The notes below the pieces were generated by a model, which saw only the letters and a program-made list of their open reading frames with translations, was not told where the DNA came from and searched no databases. The position numbers and the translations under genes are program-made. Below, piece by piece: positions 33,210 to 41,828 of a stretch of 64,000 nt of DNA; within the stretch, counting starts at the first letter, position 1, and every line of letters starts with the position of its first letter. The stretch covers positions 855,991-919,990 of the forward strand of contig JAHLLG010000002.1 of assembly GCA_020444275.1 (NCBI GenBank). The letters are read 5' to 3'. Source of the stretch: Bacteroidota bacterium. Lineage in GTDB: Bacteria; Bacteroidota; Bacteroidia; Bacteroidales; UBA12077.

Positions 33210-33758
33210 ATGAAAAAAATAACAGTATTATTATCTATTGTATTCATTAGTTTATACTCTTGTAACTTTAAGGAAAGAAAAGCAGAAAAAGAAGCACAGG
33301 AAGATATTAAAAAATCAACCTTAATTGAGATTGGGCAACAAGTTCCTGAATTTAGTTATGTTACTTTACAAAACGACACATTGCATATTAATGATCTCAA
33401 AGGAAAAGTAGTGTTCATGAATTTCTTCGCTACGTCATGTCCAATATGTATAAAGGAACTGCCATTTGTTGAAAAGGATATTTGGGTTACACACAAAGAA
33501 AATGAAAATTTCGAATTAATCGTTTTTGGAAGAGAACATATTGCTGATGAGATGATTGCTTTTAAAGAAAAAACAGGCTATACGTTCAACATCGTTCCCG
33601 ATCCGGAAAGAAAAATTTATTCGCTTTTTGCCGAAAAATATATTCCAAGAAATATAGTTCTTGATCGTGAAGGTAAAATTATTTATCAAGCCACTGGCTT
33701 TGACGATGAAGAATTTGCTAAGCTTAAAGAGGTTATACAAACGGAGCTTAGTAAGTAA
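33210..33758 (+). CDS. TlpA-like thioredoxin-fold lipoprotein
   Basis: A 182-residue protein with a lipoprotein signal (MKKITVLLSIVFISLYSC, Cys18), then a TlpA/ResA-type redoxin domain from about 42: GQQVPEFSYVTL, DLKGKVVFMNFFATSCPICIKELPF with the redox pair Cys77 and Cys80, and a later YIPRNIVLDREGKIIY with the cis-proline region. It is a probable periplasmic disulfide reductase, for example in cytochrome c maturation or repair. Monocistronic, ended by a hairpin terminator. Confidence 0.92.
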   Translation: MKKITVLLSIVFISLYSCNFKERKAEKEAQEDIKKSTLIEIGQQVPEFSYVTLQNDTLHINDLKGKVVFMNFFATSCPICIKELPFVEKDIWVTHKENENFELIVFGREHIADEMIAFKEKTGYTFNIVPDPERKIYSLFAEKYIPRNIVLDREGKIIYQATGFDDEEFAKLKEVIQTELSK

Positions 33759-33780
33759 TATTATATTAATATATAATAAG

Positions 33781-33816
33781 AAAGTTGTTGTACTTTTATG
33801 GTGCAACAACTTTTTT
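33781..33816 (+). terminator. Rho-independent terminator after the thioredoxin-like gene
   Basis: GTTGTTGTAC pairs with GTGCAACAAC (one G-U) and is followed by a run of T. The VOC gene start at 33821 lies only a few bases beyond, so its mRNA must begin within or after the hairpin, or by read-through. Confidence 0.8.
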
Positions 33817-33820
33817 ATTT

Positions 33821-34288
33821 ATGAAGATTGAATACAACGCATCTGTACTTTTTGTAAAAGATATAGCCATATCAAAACAATTTTATATGGATGTTTTATC
33901 GCAGGAAATAGAGCATGATTTTGGTAATAACATCATCTTTAAGTCGGGATTGGCTTTGTGGCAAGTTCCTGAAAAACACCAGTTAAGAGACAGCTTCTTT
34001 ATTTCAGGAAGTAAAAACAGGGCGTTAGAACTCTATTTCGAAACTACTGAGATAAACTCTATTTATGAGAAAATAGAGCAGCAGAAATATGCTTTCAATC
34101 ATAAGCTAATTGAAGAATCTTGGGGACAAAAAAACTTTCGGTTTTACGATCCTGATGATAATTTAATTGAAATAGGAGAATCTCTAAAAACCTTTCTAAA
34201 CAGAATGTTTACTGAAGGAATGACTTTGGATGAAATAACAGTAAAAACAGGTGTTCCAGCTGAAACTATTAAGGAAATAATAGAATAA
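33821..34288 (+). CDS. VOC superfamily (glyoxalase-like) protein
   Basis: A 155-residue protein from the ATG at 33821; an in-frame TTG at 33785 lies inside the terminator and is unlikely. Two beta-alpha-beta-beta-beta modules are visible: NASVLFVKDIAISKQFYMDVL and NRALELYFETTEINSIYEKI, ending with FYDPDDNLIEIGE. The C-terminus continues with about 30 residues (MTLDEITVKTGVPAETIKEIIE) that look like a small helix-turn-helix, an addition not in the minimal fold. Its last base overlaps the ogt start codon, so the two are translationally coupled. Confidence 0.85.
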   Translation: MKIEYNASVLFVKDIAISKQFYMDVLSQEIEHDFGNNIIFKSGLALWQVPEKHQLRDSFFISGSKNRALELYFETTEINSIYEKIEQQKYAFNHKLIEESWGQKNFRFYDPDDNLIEIGESLKTFLNRMFTEGMTLDEITVKTGVPAETIKEIIE

Positions 34289-34761
34289 TGTTCGAAGCTT
34301 ACTACAAATCTCCAATAGGTAATTTGCGAATAGTATCTAATGAGCGCGATATTATTCAAATTGACTTTACTAAGGATTTTTTTAAAATGAAAATGATTCC
34401 TGTTCAGATTAAAAACTGTATGGATCAATTAGATGAATATTTTGAAGGTAAGCGCAAGAAATTTACTGTTGGAATTAATCCTATCGGTACCGAATTTCAA
34501 GGTAAAGTGTGGTATGAGCTTACCAAAATTCCCTATGGAAAAACAATAAGTTATTTAGAGCAGGCTAAGCAACTGGGCGATGAAAAAGCAATACGTGCCA
34601 TAGCTCATGCTAATGGACAGAATCCTATTCCTATTATAATTCCCTGCCACCGCGTTGTGGGATCTGATGGAAAATTAACCGGTTATGCTGGTGGACTGCT
34701 CAAAAAACAGTGGTTACTAGAGCACGAAGGAGCCATTCAGCAAAAAAGCTTGTTTTGGTAA
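34288..34761 (+). CDS. ogt: Methylated-DNA-protein-cysteine methyltransferase
   Basis: A 157-residue protein. The active-site IPCHRVVG gives acceptor Cys120, the N-terminal ribonuclease-like domain covers 1-70, and the FQGKVWYELTKIPYGKTISY helix (70-89) with an AIRAIAHANGQNPI recognition region precedes the active site. It removes alkyl groups from O6-alkylguanine and O4-alkylthymine in one turnover. It is coupled to the VOC gene by a TAATG overlap. Confidence 0.95.
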   Translation: MFEAYYKSPIGNLRIVSNERDIIQIDFTKDFFKMKMIPVQIKNCMDQLDEYFEGKRKKFTVGINPIGTEFQGKVWYELTKIPYGKTISYLEQAKQLGDEKAIRAIAHANGQNPIPIIIPCHRVVGSDGKLTGYAGGLLKKQWLLEHEGAIQQKSLFW

Positions 34762-34785
34762 ATAGTATGTATTCCTTAATTAAAG

Positions 34786-34824
34786 ATTCCTTCGTCTCCC
34801 GATAACCATCGGGATCCTCGGAAT
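34786..34824. repeat. GC-rich palindromic intergenic repeat
   Basis: TCCCGAT-AACC-ATCGGGA is a perfect 7-bp stem nested in ATTCC...GGAAT outer arms. Its GC content stands out from the AT-rich surroundings. It resembles dispersed palindromes common in Bacteroidota intergenic DNA and may act as a bidirectional terminator between convergent ogt and flavodoxin genes. Confidence 0.5.
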
Positions 34825-34828
34825 GAAC

Positions 34829-35356
34829 TCACTGAATCAATTTAATAAATTTATCGAAACGTTCCTGTATTTCTCCATGAAAATTCGAGTCGTCTAAATG
34901 CGTTTCCATAAAGGCAGCTTCATCATCCTTTTTACTTTCCGGAACAACTAAATCAATAGGAAATGCTTCGCAATGAGCTAACCGGTCATTCATAATTTCC
35001 TTTACTTGTTTGAATACCAATGCATGGCCAAACTTCTCCTCTTTTTTTTCGAATGTGCTACCACAGCAGGTTACAAAAATAAGTTGCTTGATTTGCTTTT
35101 TGTATTTTTTTACAAAACTTTTTAAGGGCGGTATAAATCTGCCAACGAAAATCGGTCCACATAATATAATTCGATCATAATCCGATATATTACTTTTTAT
35201 TGATCGAATACCAAAATTTATATTCAGCAGGAAAAATAGAAAAACATTTGACCTTGGCTTTAACTCTTCTATATCGCATTCTAATTGTTCCGAAATTTTA
35301 GTAGCTAAAAATTTGTTACTTCCTTTCTTTGAATAATATACTACCAATGTTTTCAT
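34829..35356 (-). CDS. Flavodoxin-like protein
   Basis: A 175-residue protein. The FMN phosphate loop is TLVVYYSKKGSNKFLATKIS (3-22), followed by DYDRIILCGPIFVGRFIPPL (about 59-78) and FVTCCGS (about 94-100), which give the flavodoxin fold. It could serve as electron carrier or as a small quinone reductase. It precedes, in transcription order follows, the caspase gene by 14 bp, so the two are probably co-transcribed. Confidence 0.82.
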   Translation of the reverse strand: MKTLVVYYSKKGSNKFLATKISEQLECDIEELKPRSNVFLFFLLNINFGIRSIKSNISDYDRIILCGPIFVGRFIPPLKSFVKKYKKQIKQLIFVTCCGSTFEKKEEKFGHALVFKQVKEIMNDRLAHCEAFPIDLVVPESKKDDEAAFMETHLDDSNFHGEIQERFDKFIKLIQ

Positions 35357-35370
35357 CGTATAATTACGTA

Positions 35371-37674
35371 TTATTTAGTTAATAATATAAAATCACTTCC
35401 CGGTTCGTTATCACCAAATTCGCCAAAACGTGGTTGTGGCTCCACCTTTTCAACATACTGAATTATTTCATTTACGGTAAGGATTCCATCGGTACCACCA
35501 TAATTGCGTAGTGCTTCAAGAAATTTTCTTGCAAAAGGTGAGTGATGTCCAGGTCTTCCATCTGGAACATACTCCTTACCACCTGATGTTAAATATAAAC
35601 GCGTTTTATACTTCTTTTTACGAGCAATAAACTCCTGGTTAGTTACCTCACTATACATATCTGCTCCCCGGCTTCTTGAGGCAATTAACGGGTCAAAAGT
35701 TCCACCAAAACAAACATCCATTACTAACATTATATGATTACACGGAATATTATTAACCATTGTGCGTAAATTGCTATGCGATAAATAAGATGTTTTAGCA
35801 ACATCATCCGATTTAGAATCGCGCGAAATAACATAGCCTTCTTTAAAAACTTCGTCGTAAATACCGTGTCCGGCAAAAAAGATCATCAGATTATCATTCG
35901 GTGCATACTCCAGATTTGCATATTCGCGTATCTTCTCAATAATTTCCTTCAATGTCGGATTAATAATGAGCTCTGTTTGCACAAAGTAATTGGTTTGTAA
36001 TTCCTCTGACACCGTAGTAGCATCAATTACAGGATTTACCAACTCAGAAAAAGAGTCGTAAATGTTAGTTGCGAATATAAGTGCTCTGTCTACTCCCAAA
36101 ATGTCTTCTCCACTAACTTCACTTGCTTTTTCAGTAGCTTCTTTTTCCGATCTTTCACTTTGTAAGGTTATGTTTCTACTTTTTTTAATTACATGAAAAG
36201 GATTCTCAATAGGAGTAACATCATAAGCTTTTTTACTTAATGGATGAATTAATTCAAACTTAGAATATTCATTAGATATACCATCATCACTTTTTTGTTT
36301 CACAGCAATTAAAACCGCTTTTTCCCAATGCTCTTTAAATGACTTTGCTTGCTCTATAGGTATCTTAACTCCGGCATCAGTTTCCAAAAATCGTATCTTA
36401 TAGATTTTCAAATCGGCGTTATACCCTATAATTCGTTCAATTGGAATAGCAACTTTACCTCCTGCTTTTGATTTGAGCTTGTAATATTTTTCGGTTTGGT
36501 ATTGTAGTAAACTAAGCACTTCTGCTTTCAATTTTTCTCGTCGTTCTCTATACTGAATAGTTGTTTCAAACTCATCTCTCGGAGCTGTTAACTTTTGATC
36601 AAGTTTATTCAGAATATCTTCAATCACTTCAGAAGTAAGAATTCTCTTTTGTGCTGAAGTTAATTCTCCATCCATGTAATCAGTTATTAATGATTTCCTG
36701 CTTGGCTCCACTCCCGTTAATTCCCAAACAATACAAGATTTATCTGAGCTATAAGAGGTTAGAAATAAACCATCATCGCTAAAATTACCACCAAAAACAT
36801 GATCACTATGTCTGTATATTGCTTCGAATTCTACCATTTTATCAGGTAGCATCTTTAAAATAACCAGATCCCGATTACTACCAAAAGTTAGAAAATCGCC
36901 TGTTGAACTATATTTAATCGTTCGATTAACTCTAATTTTTAAGCTATCTCTAAAAGATAATTTATCTTTATTCAAATCATATCTTCTAACTTCATACTGC
37001 GATGCTGTTACCAATTCATTTTTAACTGGGTGAAAGCTAATATCATAAATCCAATATTTTGATGTATGTAAAGTATCTGCCAGAGAATATTTGTCTTTAT
37101 TTAGCTTATATAAATAAATCATGGCATCATCACCTCCTACGGCAAGATACTGATCGTTATAATTAAAACTAATACCTCTTGCATCTTCTTCGTAAGTTAA
37201 TTTTTGAGACAACGCCAATTCATCATTTTCCCAATACCAAACACATACTGTTTCGTCTGACGAAGCACTTACCAAATATTTTCCGTTATGACTATATTCT
37301 ATTTGATTAATATTATAAGAATGACCATTTAAAACTTGAATAACTTTTTGATCTTCTAAGCGAATAATTGCTATATCATTATCGCTCTTATATTTAGCAT
37401 ATGCCAAGTATTTTTCATCCGGTGAGAATGCAATATGACCTCCCACTGATTTAGGATTGCCCTGGTGTGAAAATATTTTCTTCCAGTTTTTGTCGAATAT
37501 CTCTATACTATTATTCCCAATGGTTAGTGCAAAGTAATTTCTAAAAGGAGAAAACTTACCTTCCATAATATAATCTGGATAACCCTTTAATTCCCTTTTC
37601 TCTTTATAGGTAAAATCTTGCGCTATACTTGGTAAATAAGCCAGTACAAAAATTATAGTAATTAATTTTCTCAT
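35371..37674 (-). CDS. Exported WD40-repeat protein with C-terminal caspase (peptidase C14) domain
   Basis: A 767-residue protein with a signal peptide (MRKLITIIFVLAYLPSIAQ). Residues about 30-330 hold about six WD40 blades (for example NGHSYNINQIEYSHNGKYLV). A charged linker (about 340-405) and a beta-rich section follow. The caspase-like domain covers about 529-760, with catalytic His603 (FFAGHG) and Cys655 (VMDVCFGG), 52 residues apart as in metacaspases and orthocaspases. WD40 plus caspase is known in cyanobacteria and other bacteria, usually cytoplasmic; here export to the periplasm is predicted. Substrate and trigger are unknown. The flavodoxin gene follows 14 bp downstream. Confidence 0.88.
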   Translation of the reverse strand: MRKLITIIFVLAYLPSIAQDFTYKEKRELKGYPDYIMEGKFSPFRNYFALTIGNNSIEIFDKNWKKIFSHQGNPKSVGGHIAFSPDEKYLAYAKYKSDNDIAIIRLEDQKVIQVLNGHSYNINQIEYSHNGKYLVSASSDETVCVWYWENDELALSQKLTYEEDARGISFNYNDQYLAVGGDDAMIYLYKLNKDKYSLADTLHTSKYWIYDISFHPVKNELVTASQYEVRRYDLNKDKLSFRDSLKIRVNRTIKYSSTGDFLTFGSNRDLVILKMLPDKMVEFEAIYRHSDHVFGGNFSDDGLFLTSYSSDKSCIVWELTGVEPSRKSLITDYMDGELTSAQKRILTSEVIEDILNKLDQKLTAPRDEFETTIQYRERREKLKAEVLSLLQYQTEKYYKLKSKAGGKVAIPIERIIGYNADLKIYKIRFLETDAGVKIPIEQAKSFKEHWEKAVLIAVKQKSDDGISNEYSKFELIHPLSKKAYDVTPIENPFHVIKKSRNITLQSERSEKEATEKASEVSGEDILGVDRALIFATNIYDSFSELVNPVIDATTVSEELQTNYFVQTELIINPTLKEIIEKIREYANLEYAPNDNLMIFFAGHGIYDEVFKEGYVISRDSKSDDVAKTSYLSHSNLRTMVNNIPCNHIMLVMDVCFGGTFDPLIASRSRGADMYSEVTNQEFIARKKKYKTRLYLTSGGKEYVPDGRPGHHSPFARKFLEALRNYGGTDGILTVNEIIQYVEKVEPQPRFGEFGDNEPGSDFILLTK

Positions 37675-38092
37675 GATTAAAAATTTTAAGCACCATAAGT
37701 TAAATATTCAAATTCAATTTAAAAAATGAGCGATTCAGATTAGAATAAAATAATGAATAATTTCTCCATATATTAAATCTCTGCAAACGATTGAAATTTT
37801 TCGACCAAATCTCTGCATCGATTATTTTTATTACTATTTAATCACAAATTTAACTACATAATCATTTGAATATAAATAGAATTTAACATATGCTGTTCAT
37901 TACTTTTTTGACAATAAATTTGACTATATTATTTATTTCATATATTTACTGCTGTTATTTAGGTATAAAAATCATTCAAAATTTAAAATCAAGAAACACA
38001 TGTTGAACAAAACAATGTCTAACCTGTAGTGTTTTTATGCCTGGAATAAAAAATATGTTTTATAACATAAGCTAAAATCTAATCCACTTTGT
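37675..38092. other. 418-bp divergent intergenic region, no gene seen
   Basis: The gap separates the caspase gene (leftward) from the acyl-CoA carboxylase operon (rightward). It is strongly AT-rich, with no ORF of note, no tRNA-like fold and no clear TTTG/TAnnTTTG pair that I would call. It presumably holds both promoters. Confidence 0.6.
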
Positions 38093-39649
38093 ATGGATAT
38101 AAAAGGTAAAATCTACAAAGACTTTTTAGATCGAATTGATCGATTTAAAACACAAAATGGGCCTCAGCAGATTAAAAACCAACACAACAAGGGAAAACTG
38201 CATGCTCGTGAACGAATCGAATTATTATTTGACAAGAACTCTTTTGAAGAGTTGGACGCTTTCGTAACGTCTGCAACACCGGATACTGGATTTGGAAAAA
38301 TTGATGCAGCTTTTGGCGATGGTGTAGTTATTGGACACGGTAAAGTTAACGGACGTTTGGTTTATGTTTATGCACAGGATTTTAATGTGATGGGAGGATC
38401 TCTTGGTGCTGTGCATGCTAAAAAGATTATGAAAGTACAGGAGCTTGCACTACGTGTTGGAGCCCCAATAATTGGTTTAATTGATTCTGGTGGAGCACGA
38501 ATTCAGGAGGGTGTTGCCAGTTTATCCGGTTATGCCAGTATTTTTCATAATAATGTTCATTCCTCTGGTGTTATTCCTCAAATATCTGTGATATTAGGCC
38601 CCGCAGCGGGTGGTGCAGTTTACTCTCCTGCTTTAACTGATTTTATTTTTATGACTAAGAATACCAGTTATATGTTTGTTACCGGGCCTGATGTTGTAAA
38701 AGAGGTTTTAAACGAAGAGGTTACCTTTGATGAATTGGGAGGTGCTGAAGCTCACGCGCGCAAAAGTGGTGTGGCAAATTTTATATACGAAGATGAAGAA
38801 AATACCATACTGGGTGTAAAAAAGCTTCTATCCTTCTTTCCTTCTAATAATTTAGAAAACCCTCCATTTATAGAGCCTAAGACCAAAAAGGATGTATTTA
38901 TTGAAAAACTGAGAACTATTGTTCCTGATGATCCGAACAAGCCATACGATGTAAAAAAAGTTATAGAGCTTACAGTTGACCAGGATTCGTTTTTTGAAGT
39001 TTCAGAACAATTTGCGCCTAATTTAGTAATTGGATTTGCCCGGTTAGATGGAAAAGCCATCGGTATTATTGCTAATCAGCCGAAAGTTTTGGCAGGCGTA
39101 ATTGATATAAACTCATCGTTAAAAGGTGCTCGTTTTGTTCGTTTTTGCGATGCATTTAATATTCCTTTATTAACGCTTGAAGATGTTCCCGGTTTCTTAC
39201 CTGGTTTGGATCAGGAACACAACGGAATTATAAAACATGGTGCTAAGCTTCTTTTTGCGTTTAGCGAAGCGACTGTTCCTAAAATCACTGTTATTCTAAG
39301 AAAAGCGTATGGTGGAGCATTTTGTGTATTAAACAGCAAAAATATAGGTGGCGATTACAATTTTGCATGGCCTACAGCTGAAATAGCCGTTATGGGACCC
39401 GAAGGAGCTGTTTCTATTCTCTACAAGCGAGAGTTGCAAAAATCTGATGATCCTAAAAAGCTTAAAAAAGAGTTTGCATCCAAATACAGACAAGAAGTGG
39501 CGAATCCTTATATTGCCGACGAAAAGGGATATATCGATGAAGTAATTGATCCGGCCGATACCCGTAAAAAGTTAATTATTGCATTTGAAACATTGGAAAA
39601 TAAACATGTTGATAATCCATCAAGAAAGCATGGTAATATGCCACTATAA
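38093..39649 (+). CDS. pccB: Acyl-CoA carboxylase carboxyltransferase (beta) subunit, propionyl-CoA type
   Basis: A 518-residue crotonase-fold carboxyltransferase with both halves fused, as in PccB and MmdA: KLHARERIELLFDKNSFEE (about 32-50), the acyl-CoA site SGGARIQEGVASLSGY (about 144-159), the second oxyanion GPAAGGAVYSPALTDF, and a late RKAYGGAFCVLNSKNIGGD. It transfers carboxylate from biotin to propionyl-CoA or a similar acyl-CoA, or runs in reverse as a methylmalonyl-CoA decarboxylase component. First gene of the carboxylase operon. Confidence 0.92.
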   Translation: MDIKGKIYKDFLDRIDRFKTQNGPQQIKNQHNKGKLHARERIELLFDKNSFEELDAFVTSATPDTGFGKIDAAFGDGVVIGHGKVNGRLVYVYAQDFNVMGGSLGAVHAKKIMKVQELALRVGAPIIGLIDSGGARIQEGVASLSGYASIFHNNVHSSGVIPQISVILGPAAGGAVYSPALTDFIFMTKNTSYMFVTGPDVVKEVLNEEVTFDELGGAEAHARKSGVANFIYEDEENTILGVKKLLSFFPSNNLENPPFIEPKTKKDVFIEKLRTIVPDDPNKPYDVKKVIELTVDQDSFFEVSEQFAPNLVIGFARLDGKAIGIIANQPKVLAGVIDINSSLKGARFVRFCDAFNIPLLTLEDVPGFLPGLDQEHNGIIKHGAKLLFAFSEATVPKITVILRKAYGGAFCVLNSKNIGGDYNFAWPTAEIAVMGPEGAVSILYKRELQKSDDPKKLKKEFASKYRQEVANPYIADEKGYIDEVIDPADTRKKLIIAFETLENKHVDNPSRKHGNMPL

Positions 39650-39694
39650 GAATCCTGGATTCAATTGGCAAAATCATTAAATAGCAAAATAAAA

Positions 39695-41203
39695 ATGAAA
39701 AAAATAAATTCCATACTAATAGCAAATCGAGGTGAAATAGCCATTCGCATTTCGGAAACTGCCCGGAAAATGGGAATTAAAACATTCGGAATCAAGACAT
39801 CAAAAGAACCCGGAGCCTATTATCTTCAATTTATGGATGAAATTATCGATTTTACTGAACAAATAAGTGAAATTCCTGAGTTTTTAGATATTGACAGAAT
39901 TATTTATGCTGTTAAGGAACACAACATTGATTCAGTTCATCCTGGTTATGGTTATTTAGCAGAAAATCCATATTTTGCTCAAAAATGTAAAGATGAAAAA
40001 ATTATTTTCATTGGTCCTTCTCCCGATTCTATTTATAAATTAGGCAATAAAACCATTGCCAAACAATTAGCATCAAGCCATAAGGTACCTTTATTGGAAG
40101 GAAGTAATGGAAATATAAGGAATCCTAAACATGCCAAACAGTTAGCCAATAAAATTGGATATCCGGTTATTTTAAAAGCTGCATCGGGAGGTGGCGGACG
40201 AGGAATGCGCATAGTTGAAAAAGAAGAAGATATTGAAAAAATGTTTCGAATGGCTCAAAATGAAGCCGAAAAAGCATTTGCCGATCCATCGGTATTTATG
40301 GAAAAATATGTTCGCAATCCTCGTCATATTGAATTCCAGATATTGGCCGACCATCATGGAAATATTATTCATTTGGGAGAAAGAGAATGTTCTATTCAAC
40401 GAAAACATCAAAAGCTGATTGAAGAGTCACCATCAATTGCCTTAAGCGCAGAATTACGTCAAAAGATGGGCGAATCGGCGATCAATATTGCTAAAGCATC
40501 GAATTACAGAAATGCCGGCACGGTTGAATTTCTATTGGATGAAACAGGAAATTACTACTTTATGGAAATGAATACCCGTATTCAGGTTGAGCACCCGGTT
40601 ACTGAAATGGTTACCGGATTCGACCTGGTTGAATGGCAGATTAAAATTGCTCAGGATGAAAAACTCGATATAAAACAAAAAGATGTTAAACTAAAAGGTT
40701 GGGCAATAGAATGTAGGATAAACGCTGAAGATGTTCAATCAGGATTTACTCCTAACCTGGGAACAATAGAAAAATTGAGTTATTCAAAGGGAAAAAACTG
40801 TCGCTTTGATACGGGAATTACCGAAGGATCCAATGTCACCCCAAATTTTGATTCCATGTTAGCTAAACTGATTTGTTATGGCGAGAACAGAGAAAAAGCT
40901 ATTGCAAGTACATTATCTGCATTAAATAAGTTGCAGATACAGGGAATTAAAACCACAATTCCATTTTGTAAAGCGGTATTAAATCATCCTAAGTTTAAGA
41001 GTGGAGATATTTCAACATCTTTTATAGCTAAGGATATGGACCAGTTATATCACCAGGAAAAGGACGAAGAAATGATTGCTGCATTTTGGGCTGCGCTTAA
41101 TTATAACGTAGAACTTGAAACCGAAGATAAAACCTACGTTGACTATGAAAAAGGGAAAAGCATGACTCCCTGGTTAATGAACAAAAGATTAAAATCCTTA
41201 TAA
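39695..41203 (+). CDS. Biotin carboxylase subunit of acyl-CoA carboxylase
   Basis: A 502-residue protein from the ATG at 39695 (MKKINSILIANRGEIAIRIS); an in-frame TTG at 39665 would precede the conserved start by ten residues. The ATP-grasp features are present: KAASGGGGRGMRIV (glycine-rich loop), ECSIQRKHQKLIEESPS and EMNTRIQVEHPVTEMVTG (metal and bicarbonate site). It carboxylates the biotin on the partner BCCP using ATP. Spacing of 45 bp to the beta subunit and 10 bp to the BCCP gene shows one operon. Confidence 0.93.
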   Translation: MKKINSILIANRGEIAIRISETARKMGIKTFGIKTSKEPGAYYLQFMDEIIDFTEQISEIPEFLDIDRIIYAVKEHNIDSVHPGYGYLAENPYFAQKCKDEKIIFIGPSPDSIYKLGNKTIAKQLASSHKVPLLEGSNGNIRNPKHAKQLANKIGYPVILKAASGGGGRGMRIVEKEEDIEKMFRMAQNEAEKAFADPSVFMEKYVRNPRHIEFQILADHHGNIIHLGERECSIQRKHQKLIEESPSIALSAELRQKMGESAINIAKASNYRNAGTVEFLLDETGNYYFMEMNTRIQVEHPVTEMVTGFDLVEWQIKIAQDEKLDIKQKDVKLKGWAIECRINAEDVQSGFTPNLGTIEKLSYSKGKNCRFDTGITEGSNVTPNFDSMLAKLICYGENREKAIASTLSALNKLQIQGIKTTIPFCKAVLNHPKFKSGDISTSFIAKDMDQLYHQEKDEEMIAAFWAALNYNVELETEDKTYVDYEKGKSMTPWLMNKRLKSL

Positions 41204-41213
41204 ACTGTAAGTT

Positions 41214-41747
41214 ATGATGTTCTCAAAATCAAAAAAAGGTAAACAGAAATTCATTGCTTGTACTGATAAAAACAAGAAATATGAATTTGCCAATCCTAAA
41301 GAGCTTTACATAAAGCAAGGGAAAGAAAATATTCCTATTGAGATTGTTTCAGATAAAAAGGGATTTGTTTACATTATCTGGAAAAAGAAAAAATATCAGG
41401 TTGAAATAATCGAAAAAAACCAGAATCAATATGAAGTGCTTGTTAACGGAGTAAGTTACCCGATAACAGTTGAATCGCCTTTTTCTTACAAGAGAAGAAA
41501 ATTCTTAGCTAAAAGTAAGGAGCAATCAAAAGTTGAACGAATACAAGCCCCAATGCCCGGTAAAATTGTAGAATTCTTAGTTGAAGAAGACCAGGAAGTT
41601 AAGGAAGGAGAGCCACTGCTAATTTTAGAGGCCATGAAAATGCAGAATGAAATTGTTTCTAATATCCAGGGAAAAATAAATAAAATCAATTTTAATCTGG
41701 AAGATAACGTTATGAAGGATGATGTGTTAATTGAGGTTGAAAAATAA
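41214..41747 (+). CDS. Biotin carboxyl carrier protein
   Basis: A 177-residue protein. The last 75 residues form a biotinyl domain: IQAPMPGKIVEFLVEEDQEV, then the biotinylation site EAMKMQNEI with the modified lysine between two methionines. The N-terminal 100 residues are Lys-rich beta-structure resembling the BT linker region of propionyl-CoA carboxylase alpha chains, split here into a separate polypeptide. Third gene of the operon, followed by a terminator. Confidence 0.92.
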   Translation: MMFSKSKKGKQKFIACTDKNKKYEFANPKELYIKQGKENIPIEIVSDKKGFVYIIWKKKKYQVEIIEKNQNQYEVLVNGVSYPITVESPFSYKRRKFLAKSKEQSKVERIQAPMPGKIVEFLVEEDQEVKEGEPLLILEAMKMQNEIVSNIQGKINKINFNLEDNVMKDDVLIEVEK

Positions 41748-41774
41748 TTTTAACACATAACTCATATCACATAA

Positions 41775-41803
41775 AAAAGCTGACTCGTTTCAAGTCAGCT
41801 TTT
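41775..41803. terminator. Bidirectional terminator after the carboxylase operon
   Basis: AAAAGCTGACT and AGTCAGCTTTT are perfect 11-bp arms around a 7-nt loop. It lies between the convergent carboxylase operon and the first DUF4382 gene, with T-runs in both directions. Confidence 0.9.
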
Positions 41804-41828
41804 ATTTACACCTATATATTATTAATGA

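Noticed and set aside
33785-33820. TTG at 33785 as start of the VOC protein.
   Set aside because: It lies within the terminator stem of the preceding gene, and the conserved fold begins at the ATG at 33821.
35371-37674. Reading the WD40-caspase gene as part of an anti-phage defence island.
   Set aside because: Caspase-like effectors do occur in defence systems, but this one has a signal peptide, and no neighbouring gene (flavodoxin, ogt, carboxylase) belongs to a defence family.
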